Under the pieces are notes generated by a model. The model saw nothing but the letters and a program-made list of their open reading frames with translations. It searched no databases and was not told the DNA's origin. DNA of 64,000 bases from CAZTDU01 sp050248795 (GTDB lineage Bacteria > Pseudomonadota > Gammaproteobacteria > Burkholderiales > SG8-39): the NCBI GenBank assembly GCA_050248795.1, contig JBFWRS010000004.1:71509-135508 (forward strand), given 5' to 3'. A program made the translations under genes and the position numbers. Below, piece after piece: positions 18,143-26,835 of the stretch (the first letter of the stretch is position 1; every line of letters begins with the position of its first letter).

Positions 18143-18369
18143 AGACCACTCTTGAGCTTCCCGATGACCTTCTGCAGCGCATCAAACTGCGCGCGGTGCA
18201 TCGCAAGCGCAAGCTGAAGGACGAAATCGCGCAACTGCTGGAGGCTGGCATGGCGCAGGCGCCCGAGGCACAGGTTCCCTGCAAGGCGCCCAAGCCGGTG
18301 CGCCTGCGCGGACGGCGGGCGTTGACGTTGCGCGATATCGAAGCCGCAATCGCTGCAGGTCGCGACTAG
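18139..18369 (+). CDS. Type II antitoxin of the VapB/RHH kind
   Basis: A 76-aa protein. MKTTLELPDDLLQRIKLRAVHRKRKLKDEIAQLLEAGM is a ribbon-helix-helix DNA-binding domain of the type paired with PIN toxins. The C-terminal part (VRLRGRRALTLRDIEAAI) should wrap the toxin. It is followed after 37 nt by the PIN gene at 18407. The imperfect repeat over its start may be its operator. Confidence 0.78.
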   Translation: MKTTLELPDDLLQRIKLRAVHRKRKLKDEIAQLLEAGMAQAPEAQVPCKAPKPVRLRGRRALTLRDIEAAIAAGRD

Positions 18370-18406
18370 GCAGCCGTCAGGGCCTGCCCCGGGGCGCGGC
18401 GTTCCG

Positions 18407-18805
18407 ATGATCCTGGTAGACACCAATGTTCTCGCGTACCTGCTGATCGAGGGCGATAAGACGGCGGGTGCCCAAGCCCTGTATGAGCGGGACCCGGACT
18501 GGCGCAGCGAGGGCTTCATCCTGATCGAGTTCTCGAACATCATTGCGACCTACAGGCGCGGTGGTGCGCTCACGGCCGCAGCGGCGGCCGGACTGCTGGC
18601 GGACGCGGAGCAGATCCTGACCGGCACGCTCAATCTGCCCCATGCGCAGGCGCTCGACCTTGCCGCGGAGTTCGGCGTGTCGGCGTACGACGCCAGGTTC
18701 CTCGGCGCCGCACGCAGCCTGCACACCAGGCTAGTCACGGAGGACGTCAGGCTGCGCCGCGCCGCACCCGGACTCACGCAGTCGCTGGAGCAAGCCTTGC
18801 GCTGA
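18407..18805 (+). CDS. PIN-domain ribonuclease toxin (VapC-like)
   Basis: A 132-aa toxin that cleaves RNA with Mg. The acidic quartet is visible: D5 in ILVDTNVLAYLL, Glu in ILIEFSNII, Asp in VSAYDARFLGAA, and the TEDVRL motif. Length and order after the RHH antitoxin are typical of VapBC. Many VapC enzymes cut tRNA anticodon loops, but the target here is unknown. Confidence 0.85.
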   Translation: MILVDTNVLAYLLIEGDKTAGAQALYERDPDWRSEGFILIEFSNIIATYRRGGALTAAAAAGLLADAEQILTGTLNLPHAQALDLAAEFGVSAYDARFLGAARSLHTRLVTEDVRLRRAAPGLTQSLEQALR

Positions 18806-18887
18806 CTGAGGCGCCTCTGCGAGTGGCTTGGTTCCGCAAGGGCAAAGCGGCACTTGCACCGGGACGCACTGCAGGTACCCTTCCTAT

Positions 18888-20921
18888 ATGGCAACCGAAT
18901 CGAAGATTGCGCGCGTCGTCTGCGGCCACGACTGCCCGGACATGTGTTCCCTGCTGGCCACGGTCAAGGACGGGCGCGTGGTGAAAATCGAAGGCGACCG
19001 CGCCAACCCCTATACCGCGGGCTTTGCCTGCGCCAAGGTGACGCGGGACACCGAGCTGGTGCATTCGCCGCTGCGCCTGGCGCAGCCGCTGCGCCGCACA
19101 GGCAGCAAGGGCGAAGGAAAGTTCGCACCCATCGGCTGGGACGAGGCGCTGGACGAGATCGCGACGCGCTGGAAGGCGATCATCGCCGAGTCCGGGCCCG
19201 AGGCGATCCTGGGCTATGCGTACAGCGCGCACCAGGGTTTGGCTAACCGGGGCCTCACCGGGGGCCTGTTTCATGCGCTGGGCACCAGCCGGCTGCAGGC
19301 GGGCACGGTGTGCGACACCTGTTGCGAGGCGGCCTGGGACCTCACGCTCGGTCCGGTCGGCGGCGCCGATCCGGAATCGGTGGACGCGTCCGACCTGGTC
19401 GTGTCCTGGGGCGCCGACCTGATGGCGGTGAACGTGCATTTCTGGGCGCGCGTCGAGCGCGCGCGCAAGCGCGGCGTCAAGCTGGTGGTGATCGATCCGC
19501 GACGCAGCCGCACCGCCGAGCGTGCCGACTGGCATATCCCGATCAACATCGGCACCGATGCCGCGCTCGCGCTCGGTGTCGCGCACATCCTGGTGCGCGA
19601 CCGCACGCTCGACCGCGAGTACCTGGCGGCGAACACGCTCGGCTTCGACAGGCTGGAGCGCGAAGTGCTGCCGCGCTTCACGCCCGAGGCCACGGCGAAG
19701 ATCACCGGGCTGACGGTAGCGGATGTCGAGCGCTTCGCGGGAATCTACGGCACCGCGAGCAAGTCGTTCATCCGCATCGGCGAGGGCATGACGCGGCTCG
19801 CGCGCGGCGGCCAGGCGCTGCGCGCGGTGCTGTTGCTGCCGGCGATGACCGGTGCCTATGGCCGCCATGGCGGCGGCGCGCTGCTGCTGACCGCGAACTC
19901 GATCGCGCTGGACTACAACGCGCTGCGCAAGCCCTCCGGCCCGGCGAGCGCGCGCATGGTGAACCACCTGCGCCTGGGCGAGGCGCTGCTCGAGATGCGC
20001 GATCCGCCGATCCGTGCGCTTTTCATAGCAGCGAACAATCCGGCGGTGAGCTGCCCGGGCACCGGCAAGGTGCGGCGGGGCCTCGCGCGCGAGGACCTCT
20101 TTACCGTGGTGCACGACCCGTTCATGACCGCGACCGCGCGCTACGCCGACATGGTGTTGCCGGCGACCACCTACCTGGAGACCGAGGACCTGTTCCGATC
20201 CTACGGCTGCTACTACATGCAGTACGCCAGGGCCGCGGTCCCGCCGGTGGGGGAGGCGCGTTCGAACGTCGCGGTGGCGCAGGCGCTGGCGCAACGCATG
20301 GGCCTCGCCGACGCCGTGTTCCGCATGCAGCCGCGTGAACTGATGGCGGCGCTGCTGCGCGGCGGCAAGGGGCCGACTGCGCTGCAGCCCTCGCAGGTCG
20401 AGGATGCCGGTCCGATCAAGGTGAAGCCCGACGGCGTGCAGGCCTTCGCCACGCCTTCCGGAAAGCTCGAGATCTGGTCGGAGTCTGCGCGCTCGCTCGG
20501 CGTGTCGCCGCTGCCGGACTGGCAGCCGGACGAAGCCGAGGCGCGCGATGCGGCGCGCTGGCCGTTGCGCCTGCTCACCGCGCCCGGCTACTTCCAGGCA
20601 CACACGACGTACGCGGCGGTGGCGTTCCTGCGCCGGCGCGAAGGCCCGCCCTGCTGCGTGCTGCACCCGTCGGATGCGGCAGCGCGAAAGCTGGTCGACG
20701 GGCAGAAGGTGGCGCTCTACAACGAACGCGGCCGCGTCGGCCTGTTGCTGCGGGTGTCGGACGAGGTCCGGCCCGGCGTGGTGCTGGTGCCCGGCCAGCG
20801 GCCGGACGAAGAAACGGTGAGCGGCACCATCAACATGCTGTGCTCGGACCGCTATACCGACCTCGGCGAGGGCGCCACGTACCAGAGCACCTGGCTGGAC
20901 GTGGCGGCCTGGGAATCGTAG
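18888..20921 (+). CDS. Molybdopterin oxidoreductase (formate dehydrogenase/DMSO reductase superfamily)
   Basis: A 677-aa Mo-bisPGD enzyme. An N-terminal [4Fe-4S] site has C12-x3-C16-x3-C20 and C48. The molybdopterin domains follow (GTVCDTCCEAAW, C142-C145-C146; GADLMAVNVHFWARVERARKRG; RNG-type GQKVALYNERG near the C-terminus). The ATG at 18888 lies 6 nt after TACCCT, a possible weak -10, and no SD is seen. There is no Tat signal, so it is cytoplasmic. There is no in-frame TGA, so it is not a selenoprotein. No partner subunit gene is adjacent and the substrate is unknown. Confidence 0.88.
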   Translation: MATESKIARVVCGHDCPDMCSLLATVKDGRVVKIEGDRANPYTAGFACAKVTRDTELVHSPLRLAQPLRRTGSKGEGKFAPIGWDEALDEIATRWKAIIAESGPEAILGYAYSAHQGLANRGLTGGLFHALGTSRLQAGTVCDTCCEAAWDLTLGPVGGADPESVDASDLVVSWGADLMAVNVHFWARVERARKRGVKLVVIDPRRSRTAERADWHIPINIGTDAALALGVAHILVRDRTLDREYLAANTLGFDRLEREVLPRFTPEATAKITGLTVADVERFAGIYGTASKSFIRIGEGMTRLARGGQALRAVLLLPAMTGAYGRHGGGALLLTANSIALDYNALRKPSGPASARMVNHLRLGEALLEMRDPPIRALFIAANNPAVSCPGTGKVRRGLAREDLFTVVHDPFMTATARYADMVLPATTYLETEDLFRSYGCYYMQYARAAVPPVGEARSNVAVAQALAQRMGLADAVFRMQPRELMAALLRGGKGPTALQPSQVEDAGPIKVKPDGVQAFATPSGKLEIWSESARSLGVSPLPDWQPDEAEARDAARWPLRLLTAPGYFQAHTTYAAVAFLRRREGPPCCVLHPSDAAARKLVDGQKVALYNERGRVGLLLRVSDEVRPGVVLVPGQRPDEETVSGTINMLCSDRYTDLGEGATYQSTWLDVAAWES

Positions 20922-20933
20922 GGCGACGCCGAG

Positions 20934-21485
20934 TCATTCACGCGCCGCGGCGCGCTGCAGGTACTCGAGTTCCACCTGCACGGTTTTGCTGCCGTCGCTC
21001 GCCAGCACGTGCCCGTCCTGGATGGTGAAAGCGAGCTGCATGCTGCGCCTGGCCAGCGCTGCGAGTTCCCGCGTCGCCGCGAGCGGCAGCGCGATGACGC
21101 TCAAGCGTTCGGACCTGCCAAGCGACGCACCGACATCCGACCACCAGCGCTCGGCACCGCGACCGTAGCAATAGACGTAGACGCGGTCGGCGCGGCCGCA
21201 GGCGCGGCGCACGCGCTTCTCGTCCGGCAGGCCAACGTCTATCCAGGCGCGGATCGCGCCGGTGAGGTCCCGGTCCCACAGGTCCGGCAGGTCCTCGTCG
21301 CTCAGGCCGCCGGCGAACTCAAGGCTGTCGGAAGCGTGCAGCGCGAATGCGAGCAGCCGCACCATCATGCGCTCGTCGGTCTCCGACGGATGCCGCGCGA
21401 TGGTCAGTGCGTGATCGGCATAGTAGCCGCGGTCGATGTCGGCGACCTGCAACTCGGCCTTGAATATGGTGGCTTTCAGCGCCAT
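20934..21485 (-). CDS. yaeQ: YaeQ family protein
   Basis: A 183-aa PD-(D/E)xK-like fold protein. The family opening MALKATIFKAELQVADIDRGYY and the segments HPSETDERMMVRLLAFALHA, DLWDRDLTGAIRAWIDVGLPDEKRVRRA and YVYCYG are all present. YaeQ has been linked to transcription antitermination in genetic suppressor work, but its biochemical role is unclear. It lies 3 nt downstream of the PIN-protein gene, so the two form one operon. Confidence 0.92.
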   Translation of the reverse strand: MALKATIFKAELQVADIDRGYYADHALTIARHPSETDERMMVRLLAFALHASDSLEFAGGLSDEDLPDLWDRDLTGAIRAWIDVGLPDEKRVRRACGRADRVYVYCYGRGAERWWSDVGASLGRSERLSVIALPLAATRELAALARRSMQLAFTIQDGHVLASDGSKTVQVELEYLQRAAARE

Positions 21486-21488
21486 CGC

Positions 21489-21902
21489 CTAGGCATCCTT
21501 CCCGGCCGGTTGCGGCGCGCGGATGTCGAAACCGCACTGTCGCCGCGTGCGCGCGGCAAGCGCCAGCAGCGCCTTGTCCCGGGTCAGCAGCAACTCGGCC
21601 CCGGCCGCCAGTGCGAGGGCAAGGAACTTCTGGTCGTCCGGGTCGTCGCAGCGCGGCAGCCGTGCGTCCGCCGCGTGCGGCGGCAGCGGCACGCATTGCG
21701 CCCAGGCGGCGTAGCGCTCGAAGGCGTCCTGGCGCGCGATCTTCGGGTAGGCGAGCACGCGCCGGAACTCGTCCAGGCATTCGATGCTCGTATAGACGGT
21801 GACCTCGGCGCGCTCGATCGCAGCGCGCAGCGCACGCACGCCTGCATCCTCGAACACCACGAGGTCCAGCACCACGTTTGTATCGAGCACCAGCCTCGTC
21901 AC
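21489..21902 (-). CDS. Putative PIN-family toxin (COG1569 type)
   Basis: A 137-aa PIN domain: D in VTRLVLDTNVVLDL, E in SIECLDEFRRVLAYPKI, and the pair DDPDDQKFLALAL followed by LLLTRDKALL. This matches the family called putative toxin-antitoxin component, PIN family. The GTG at 21902 opens the domain. No RHH antitoxin gene precedes it; instead yaeQ follows at once. It may therefore be an RNase outside a classic TA pair. Confidence 0.78.
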   Translation of the reverse strand: MTRLVLDTNVVLDLVVFEDAGVRALRAAIERAEVTVYTSIECLDEFRRVLAYPKIARQDAFERYAAWAQCVPLPPHAADARLPRCDDPDDQKFLALALAAGAELLLTRDKALLALAARTRRQCGFDIRAPQPAGKDA

Positions 21903-21939
21903 GTAGAATTCCACCGGTCGATCACAGCCGGGACTGTAC

Positions 21940-22551
21940 ATGCCTATCGTCAGCAGCATCGAGGAACTCGAGGCGCTATACGGAACGCCGCCGGAAAACT
22001 CGATCGTCAAGGAGGCCGACCGCATCACGCCGGAGTACCGCGAGCTGGTCGAGGCCTCGCCCTTCGTCGCGCTCGCCACCTGCGGGCCGCAGGGCATGGA
22101 CTGTTCGCCGCGCGGCGACCTGCCGGGCTTCATGCGCGTGCTGGACGAAAAGACGCTGCTGCTGCCGGACCGGCGCGGCAACAACCGCATCGATTCCCTG
22201 CGCAACATCGTGCAGGACCCGCGCGTGGCGCTGCTGTTCCTGATTCCCGGCGTCGGCAACACGCTGCGCATCAACGGCCGCGCACAGATCAGCACCGACG
22301 CGGAACTGCTGGCGTCCTTCGTCATCGACGGCAAGGCGCCGCGCTCGGTACTGGTGGTGACCGCCGACGCGGTGTACTTCCAGTGCTCGCGTGCGATCAT
22401 GCGCTCGGACCTGTGGAACCCGGCGACGCAGCGCGACCCGAAGACCCTGCCCACGCCCGGGCGCATCCTCGCTGCGCTCAGCCAGGATCGGCTCGGCGGC
22501 GAGGCCTACGACCGCGAGTGGCCGGATCGCGCCCGCAAGAGCATGTGGTGA
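21940..22551 (+). CDS. Pyridoxamine 5'-phosphate oxidase-like FMN protein
   Basis: A 203-aa split-barrel flavin-binding protein. The opening ITPEYRELVEASPFVALATCGPQGMDCSPRGDLPGF and the RRGNNRIDSLRNIVQDPRVALLFLIPG block with NTLRINGRA are characteristic of the MSMEG_1061-type branch. True PNPOx substrate residues are not evident, so a role as a general FMN/F420 reductase or flavin sensor is possible. A TAGAAT about 30 nt upstream could be the -10. It is followed after 7 nt by the nitroreductase gene. Confidence 0.82.
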   Translation: MPIVSSIEELEALYGTPPENSIVKEADRITPEYRELVEASPFVALATCGPQGMDCSPRGDLPGFMRVLDEKTLLLPDRRGNNRIDSLRNIVQDPRVALLFLIPGVGNTLRINGRAQISTDAELLASFVIDGKAPRSVLVVTADAVYFQCSRAIMRSDLWNPATQRDPKTLPTPGRILAALSQDRLGGEAYDREWPDRARKSMW

Positions 22552-22558
22552 GCGCACG

Positions 22559-23395
22559 ATGAGCCAGACGATTGCCGAACTGATCGAACGCCGCTTCGGC
22601 CTGCCGACTGAGGCCGGCAAGGGGCGCGAGGCCGAAGGCGCCTTGAAGACGCTGCTCGATCATCGCGTCTGCCGTGACTACAGGCCTGACCCGGTGCCGG
22701 ACGAGGTGCTGCAGGTGGCGCTGGCGGCGGCATTCTCCGCGCCGTCGAAATCCGACCTGCAGCAGGGCTGCGTGGTCATCGTCCGCGATGCCGCGAAGCG
22801 CGCCGAGCTGCACGCGCTGATGCCCTCGATGCCGTGGCTCGCCGGCGCGCCGTTGCTGATGGTGTTTTGCGGCGACAACCGGCGCATCCGCAGCATCGCC
22901 GCAATGCGCGGCAAGCCGCACCCGAACGACACGCTGGACATGTTCATGAACGCCGCGGTCGATTGCGGCCTGGTGATGCAGAACTTCATCGTCGCCGCCG
23001 AGGCGCTCGGCCTCGGCTGCTGCCCGCTGTCGATGATCCGCAACCAGGTCGAGCGGCTATCCGGAATCCTGGAGCTGCCCGCGAACGTGTTCCCCGTGGC
23101 GGGGCTCGCTGCCGGCTACCCGGCGCGAGAGGGCAGGCTCAGCATGCGGTTGCCGCTGTCGGTCACGGTGCACGTCGACCGCTACGACGACAGCGGCTTC
23201 GCCGCCGAGATCGACGCCTACGACCGGCGCCGCGAGGCGAAGGAACCCACGACGCCGGAGAAGCAGCGCGCGCGCGAGCGTTTCGGCACGCTGGCGCAGT
23301 ACGGCTGGTCAGAAGACAAGGCGCGCCAGTACTCGGTGCCTGAGCGGCACAGTTTCGGCCCTTTCGTGCGCGCGCAAGGGTTTGCGCTGAAGTAG
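22559..23395 (+). CDS. Nitroreductase-family FMN oxidoreductase
   Basis: A 278-aa NfsA/NfnB-fold protein. The FMN-binding opening is LLDHRVCRDYRPDPVPDEVL, then AAFSAPSKSDLQQ, then NAAVDCGLVMQNFIVAAEALGLGCCPLS and the AGYPAREG loop. It reduces nitro groups, quinones or similar with NAD(P)H; the physiological substrate is unknown. It is co-directional with the PNPOx-like gene, which suggests a flavin-enzyme operon, and precedes the M15-like peptidase gene by 10 nt. Confidence 0.87.
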   Translation: MSQTIAELIERRFGLPTEAGKGREAEGALKTLLDHRVCRDYRPDPVPDEVLQVALAAAFSAPSKSDLQQGCVVIVRDAAKRAELHALMPSMPWLAGAPLLMVFCGDNRRIRSIAAMRGKPHPNDTLDMFMNAAVDCGLVMQNFIVAAEALGLGCCPLSMIRNQVERLSGILELPANVFPVAGLAAGYPAREGRLSMRLPLSVTVHVDRYDDSGFAAEIDAYDRRREAKEPTTPEKQRARERFGTLAQYGWSEDKARQYSVPERHSFGPFVRAQGFALK

Positions 23396-23405
23396 GCCTG
23401 CCGCC

Positions 23406-23792
23406 ATGATCACGCTGCCGGACTACTACATGGGCCGCGACAGGCGCTATGCGGCGGAACTGAGCACGGAATTGCGTGCCAACGCGGCGGTGACGGTGGA
23501 GCGGGCAAATGCGCTGCTGGCGCGCGCCGGGATGAAGCGCGGCGTCAACTCGGGCTGGCGCCCGGCGGCGGTCAACGCTAGCATCAGGAATGCGTCGAAA
23601 CGCAGCAAGCACATGCTCTGCCTGGCCATAGACCTCGATGACGACGACAACTCGCTGGACGCGTGGTGCATGAGCAACCTCGCCGAACTCGAGCGCCTCG
23701 GCCTGTGGCTGGAGCATCCGAGCGCGACGCCGCGCTGGTGCCACGTGCAGACGGTGCCGCCGCGCTCGGGCAACCGGGTGTTCTACCCGTGA
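23406..23792 (+). CDS. Peptidase M15-like (phage endolysin-type) protein
   Basis: A 128-aa protein with the Zn-site pattern of M15 D-Ala-D-Ala/L-Ala-D-Glu peptidases: SKHMLCLAIDLDD (H69, D76) and a C-terminal WCHVQ (His). GVNSGWRPAAVN corresponds to the usual SGYRS segment. No signal peptide or membrane helix is visible, which resembles phage-derived endolysins. Its stop overlaps the start of the caspase-like gene (GTGA), so both are translated together. Confidence 0.7.
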   Translation: MITLPDYYMGRDRRYAAELSTELRANAAVTVERANALLARAGMKRGVNSGWRPAAVNASIRNASKRSKHMLCLAIDLDDDDNSLDAWCMSNLAELERLGLWLEHPSATPRWCHVQTVPPRSGNRVFYP

Positions 23793-25681
23793 GCGAACCC
23801 GGCTCCCGCTCGCGCCGCCGGCTGCTGCAGGCCACGCTAGCCGGCAGCGCCTGGGGCCTGCTGCCCTTGCGCGCGCTGGCGCAGGTGCCGGCCGAGGCGG
23901 CAGGCACGATGCTGGGAGCGGCACTGGCCGCACCTCGCCGCGCGCTGGTGATCGGCAACGACCGCTACCGCGATTCGCCGCTGAAGAACCCGGTGAACGA
24001 CGCGCGCGCGATCACGGCCGAGCTTGAGGCCGCCGATTTCTCGGTCACGGTGGGCTACGACGCGACGCTGGACGAGATGCGCAAACGCATAGACGCGTTC
24101 GGCGCCGAGCTCGCGCGCACCAAGGCGGTGGGCCTGTTCTATTTCGCCGGCCACGGCATCCAGCTGTCGTGGCGCAACTACCTGCTGCCGGTAGACACCA
24201 CCATCTCGAAGATCGACGAGGTGCGCGACAAGGCGGTGGACCTCGGCCGCCTGCTCGAGAGCATAGGCAAGGCCGGCAACCCGGCGAACATCGTCATCCT
24301 CGATGCCTGTCGCAACAATCCCTTCGGCCGCGATTTCCGCGTCGAGCAGCGCGGCCTGAGCCAGGTGGACGCGCCGGTGGGCACGCTGCTCGCGTACGCC
24401 ACCGCGCCCGGCAACGTGGCAATAGACGGCGACGGCGAGAACGGCCTTTACACCGAGTACCTGCTGAAGGAGATCCGCGTTCCGGATGCCAAGGTCGAGG
24501 ACATCTTCAAGCGCGTGCGCCTCGCGGTGCGCCGCCGCTCCAAGGGGCAGCAGATCCCCTGGGAGAGCACGTCGCTCGAGGACGACTTCTATTTCCAGCT
24601 CCCCGAGGAACTGCGCAAGGCCGCGGAAGCCGCGCGGCGCCAGCGCGCCGAGGCCGAACGCGAGCAGCGCCGCCTCGACGAGGAGCGACTGCGCCGGATC
24701 GAGGCCGAGATCCGCGCGCAGCAGACGGGGGCCGAGGCCGAGCGCCTGCGCAAGGCCGAAGAAGCGCGCCAGGCGCTGCTGCGTGCCGAGGAGGAGCGGC
24801 TGCAGAAGGCGAACGCCGAGCGCGAGGCGCGCGAGCGCGCCGAGGCCGAACAGCGGCGCAGGCTGGCGCAGGAGCGCGAGGCGCGGCGCCGCGATGAAGC
24901 CGAGCGCCAGCGCGTGTACGAGGAGCAGCTCGCGGCGTGGGAGAAACTCGCCGACTCGCAGGACCTGGCCGCGGTGGAGCAGTTCCTCTACCGCTACCCG
25001 AACGGGCAGTTCTCGGAACTCGCGCAACTGCGCCTGGACCAGTTGCTGGCGGCGCAGGGCGAGAAGCGCATCGAGGTCGTCAGTTCGCCTGACAATCCCT
25101 ACAGCAAGGGAACGGTGCGTGCTGACACCGGATTCAAGGTCGGCGACACCTACGTATACCTGCTCACCGACAGGACGAAAGACGAGCGGCGCAAGCTGAA
25201 GCAGGTGGTCACCGAAGTCACCGATACCGAGGTGGTGATCAACAACGACAGGCTGCGCGTGGACAAGCTCGGCAACGCGGTGCGGACCGCGGAAGGCAAG
25301 CGCTTCACCGGCAGGCAGGATTTCGCGGTCGAGTACGCCATCGGCAAGCGCTGGATCACGCGCAACAAGGTCGCGTTCGGACAGATCGAAACCGATTTCG
25401 AAACCGAATACCGGGTCGTCGCGCGCGAAAGCATCACGGTGCGCGCCGGGACGTTCGATTGCTACAAGGTGGAGGGCAGGGCGGAAGGCCTGTCCACCGG
25501 TGGCGGACGGCTGGGCACCGGCTTTGCGCAGGTGCGCGGGGAACAGACCTACTGGATCGCGCCGGCGCAGGTGCGTCGGCCGATCATCTGGGAGCAGAAG
25601 CGCGAGGTCGCCCGCGGCGGACAAAGTCCCTTCATCGCCCACTGGACCCGGCAGGAACTCTTGTACTTCAAGCAGGGCTGA
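23789..25681 (+). CDS. Tat-exported caspase-like (peptidase C14) protein
   Basis: A 630-aa protein. The GTG start gives a twin-arginine signal (SRRRLLQ at 8-14, then ATLAGSAWGLLPLRALAQ). The caspase p20-like domain spans about 48-260 with catalytic His122 (FYFAGHGIQL) and Cys174 (VILDACRNNPFG), so it is probably an active cysteine peptidase in the periplasm. Residues about 275-400 form a long Glu/Arg/Ala-rich coiled coil. The C-terminal part (about 430-630) is a beta-rich domain (VGDTYVYLLTDR) that I do not recognise. It is coupled to the M15-like gene. Confidence 0.85.
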   Translation: MSEPGSRSRRRLLQATLAGSAWGLLPLRALAQVPAEAAGTMLGAALAAPRRALVIGNDRYRDSPLKNPVNDARAITAELEAADFSVTVGYDATLDEMRKRIDAFGAELARTKAVGLFYFAGHGIQLSWRNYLLPVDTTISKIDEVRDKAVDLGRLLESIGKAGNPANIVILDACRNNPFGRDFRVEQRGLSQVDAPVGTLLAYATAPGNVAIDGDGENGLYTEYLLKEIRVPDAKVEDIFKRVRLAVRRRSKGQQIPWESTSLEDDFYFQLPEELRKAAEAARRQRAEAEREQRRLDEERLRRIEAEIRAQQTGAEAERLRKAEEARQALLRAEEERLQKANAEREARERAEAEQRRRLAQEREARRRDEAERQRVYEEQLAAWEKLADSQDLAAVEQFLYRYPNGQFSELAQLRLDQLLAAQGEKRIEVVSSPDNPYSKGTVRADTGFKVGDTYVYLLTDRTKDERRKLKQVVTEVTDTEVVINNDRLRVDKLGNAVRTAEGKRFTGRQDFAVEYAIGKRWITRNKVAFGQIETDFETEYRVVARESITVRAGTFDCYKVEGRAEGLSTGGGRLGTGFAQVRGEQTYWIAPAQVRRPIIWEQKREVARGGQSPFIAHWTRQELLYFKQG

Positions 25682-25693
25682 GTTGCCCCGGCG

Positions 25694-26785
25694 CTAACGT
25701 TCCGGGTAGTCCGCCATCAGCGGAAACGCCGACAGCGTGTTCGCCTCCATCACCGGCGGCGCTGCCGAGAGGTGCTGCGGCGTCAGCTCGGCGAACGAGG
25801 TGACGCCGATCAGCGCCAGGCAGACGCGGATTTCCTCTTCCAGCAGTTCGAGCACGCGCACCAGGCCCGGCACGCCGGCCGCGGCCAGCCCCAGGCAGGC
25901 GAGTCTGCCGAGGCCGACGCAGCGCGCACCGAGCGCGATCGCCTTGATGACATCCGAGCCGCGCATGAAGCCGCCGTCGACCCAGACTTCGGCGCGGCCG
26001 CCCACCGCCTGCAGCACCTGCGGCAGCACCGCGGTGCTGCCCAGGCCGTGATCGAGCTGCCGGCCGCCATGGTTGGACACGTACACCACCTCGACGCCGT
26101 GCTCGACTGCGAGCGCCGCGTCCTCGGCGGTGGCGATGCCCTTGATGATCAGCGGCATGTCGTGCCTGTCCTTGAAGCGCTTCACTTCGTCCCAGGACAG
26201 GCCCGCCTGGTAGGGCCGGCCTTCGCCGGCGTCGGCGCGCCAGGGTTTGACGAAGCGCGTCAGCAGGTCGCGCTCGCGCCGGCTGTAACTCGCGACATCC
26301 ACGGTGAAGCAGAACGCGCTGAAGCCGTTGTCGCGCGCGCGCCTCACCCAGTCGTCCACCCAGGCATCGTCGCCGCGCACGTAGAGCTGGAACACGCGCT
26401 GCGTTTCCGCCGCCGCGGCGGTGGCCTCCAGTCCCGGATGGCATACCGAGGACAGCATCTGCGGCACGCCGAACTGCGATGCGGCGCGCGCAGCCGCCGC
26501 CGCGCCGCCCTCGACGAATGATTCCATGCCACCCACCGGCGCCAGCAGCACCGGCAGGCGCGACTTGCTGCCGAGGAACTGCCATGTGCAATCGACGCTG
26601 GCAACGTTCCGCAGCACGCGCGGCCGGAACGCGAGCATGTCGAGCGCCTGGCGATTTCGCCTCACGGTGGTCTCGGTCTCGGCGCCGCCGATCAGGTAGC
26701 CCCATGGTCCGGGCGCAAGCTTGCGGCGCGCCGCGGTGACGATTTCCTGCAGCGTGGTGAACTGTTCTGGCAAGGGAGTGCTCAT
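25694..26785 (-). CDS. FMN-dependent alpha-hydroxy-acid oxidase/dehydrogenase
   Basis: A 363-aa TIM-barrel flavoenzyme of the glycolate oxidase/L-lactate dehydrogenase family. The FMN and catalytic segments are LAPVGGM, QLYVRGDD, IIKGIATAEDAALA and VVYVSNHGGRQLD (catalytic His, substrate Arg), then DGGFMRGSDVIKAIALGA. It is soluble. The substrate is an L-2-hydroxyacid of unknown identity. It is divergent from an MFS carrier gene, which may import that acid (inference). Confidence 0.9.
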   Translation of the reverse strand: MSTPLPEQFTTLQEIVTAARRKLAPGPWGYLIGGAETETTVRRNRQALDMLAFRPRVLRNVASVDCTWQFLGSKSRLPVLLAPVGGMESFVEGGAAAAARAASQFGVPQMLSSVCHPGLEATAAAAETQRVFQLYVRGDDAWVDDWVRRARDNGFSAFCFTVDVASYSRRERDLLTRFVKPWRADAGEGRPYQAGLSWDEVKRFKDRHDMPLIIKGIATAEDAALAVEHGVEVVYVSNHGGRQLDHGLGSTAVLPQVLQAVGGRAEVWVDGGFMRGSDVIKAIALGARCVGLGRLACLGLAAAGVPGLVRVLELLEEEIRVCLALIGVTSFAELTPQHLSAAPPVMEANTLSAFPLMADYPER

Positions 26786-26816
26786 GTTGTGCCGCTTGTG
26801 GCGTTGCGCTTAAGGC

Positions 26817-26822
26817 TATCAT
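26817..26822 (+). promoter_or_regulatory. -10 element of the MFS gene
   Basis: TATCAT (5 of 6 matches to TATAAT), 13 nt before the GTG at 26836, which would leave a leader of about 7 nt. No SD is visible. Confidence 0.45.
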
Positions 26823-26835
26823 TCGACGCCTCGCC

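Noticed and set aside
18888..20921. Selenocysteine in the molybdopterin oxidoreductase
   Set aside because: Formate dehydrogenases can contain Sec, but this frame has no internal TGA and has Cys residues (142, 145, 146) in the region before the Mo site.
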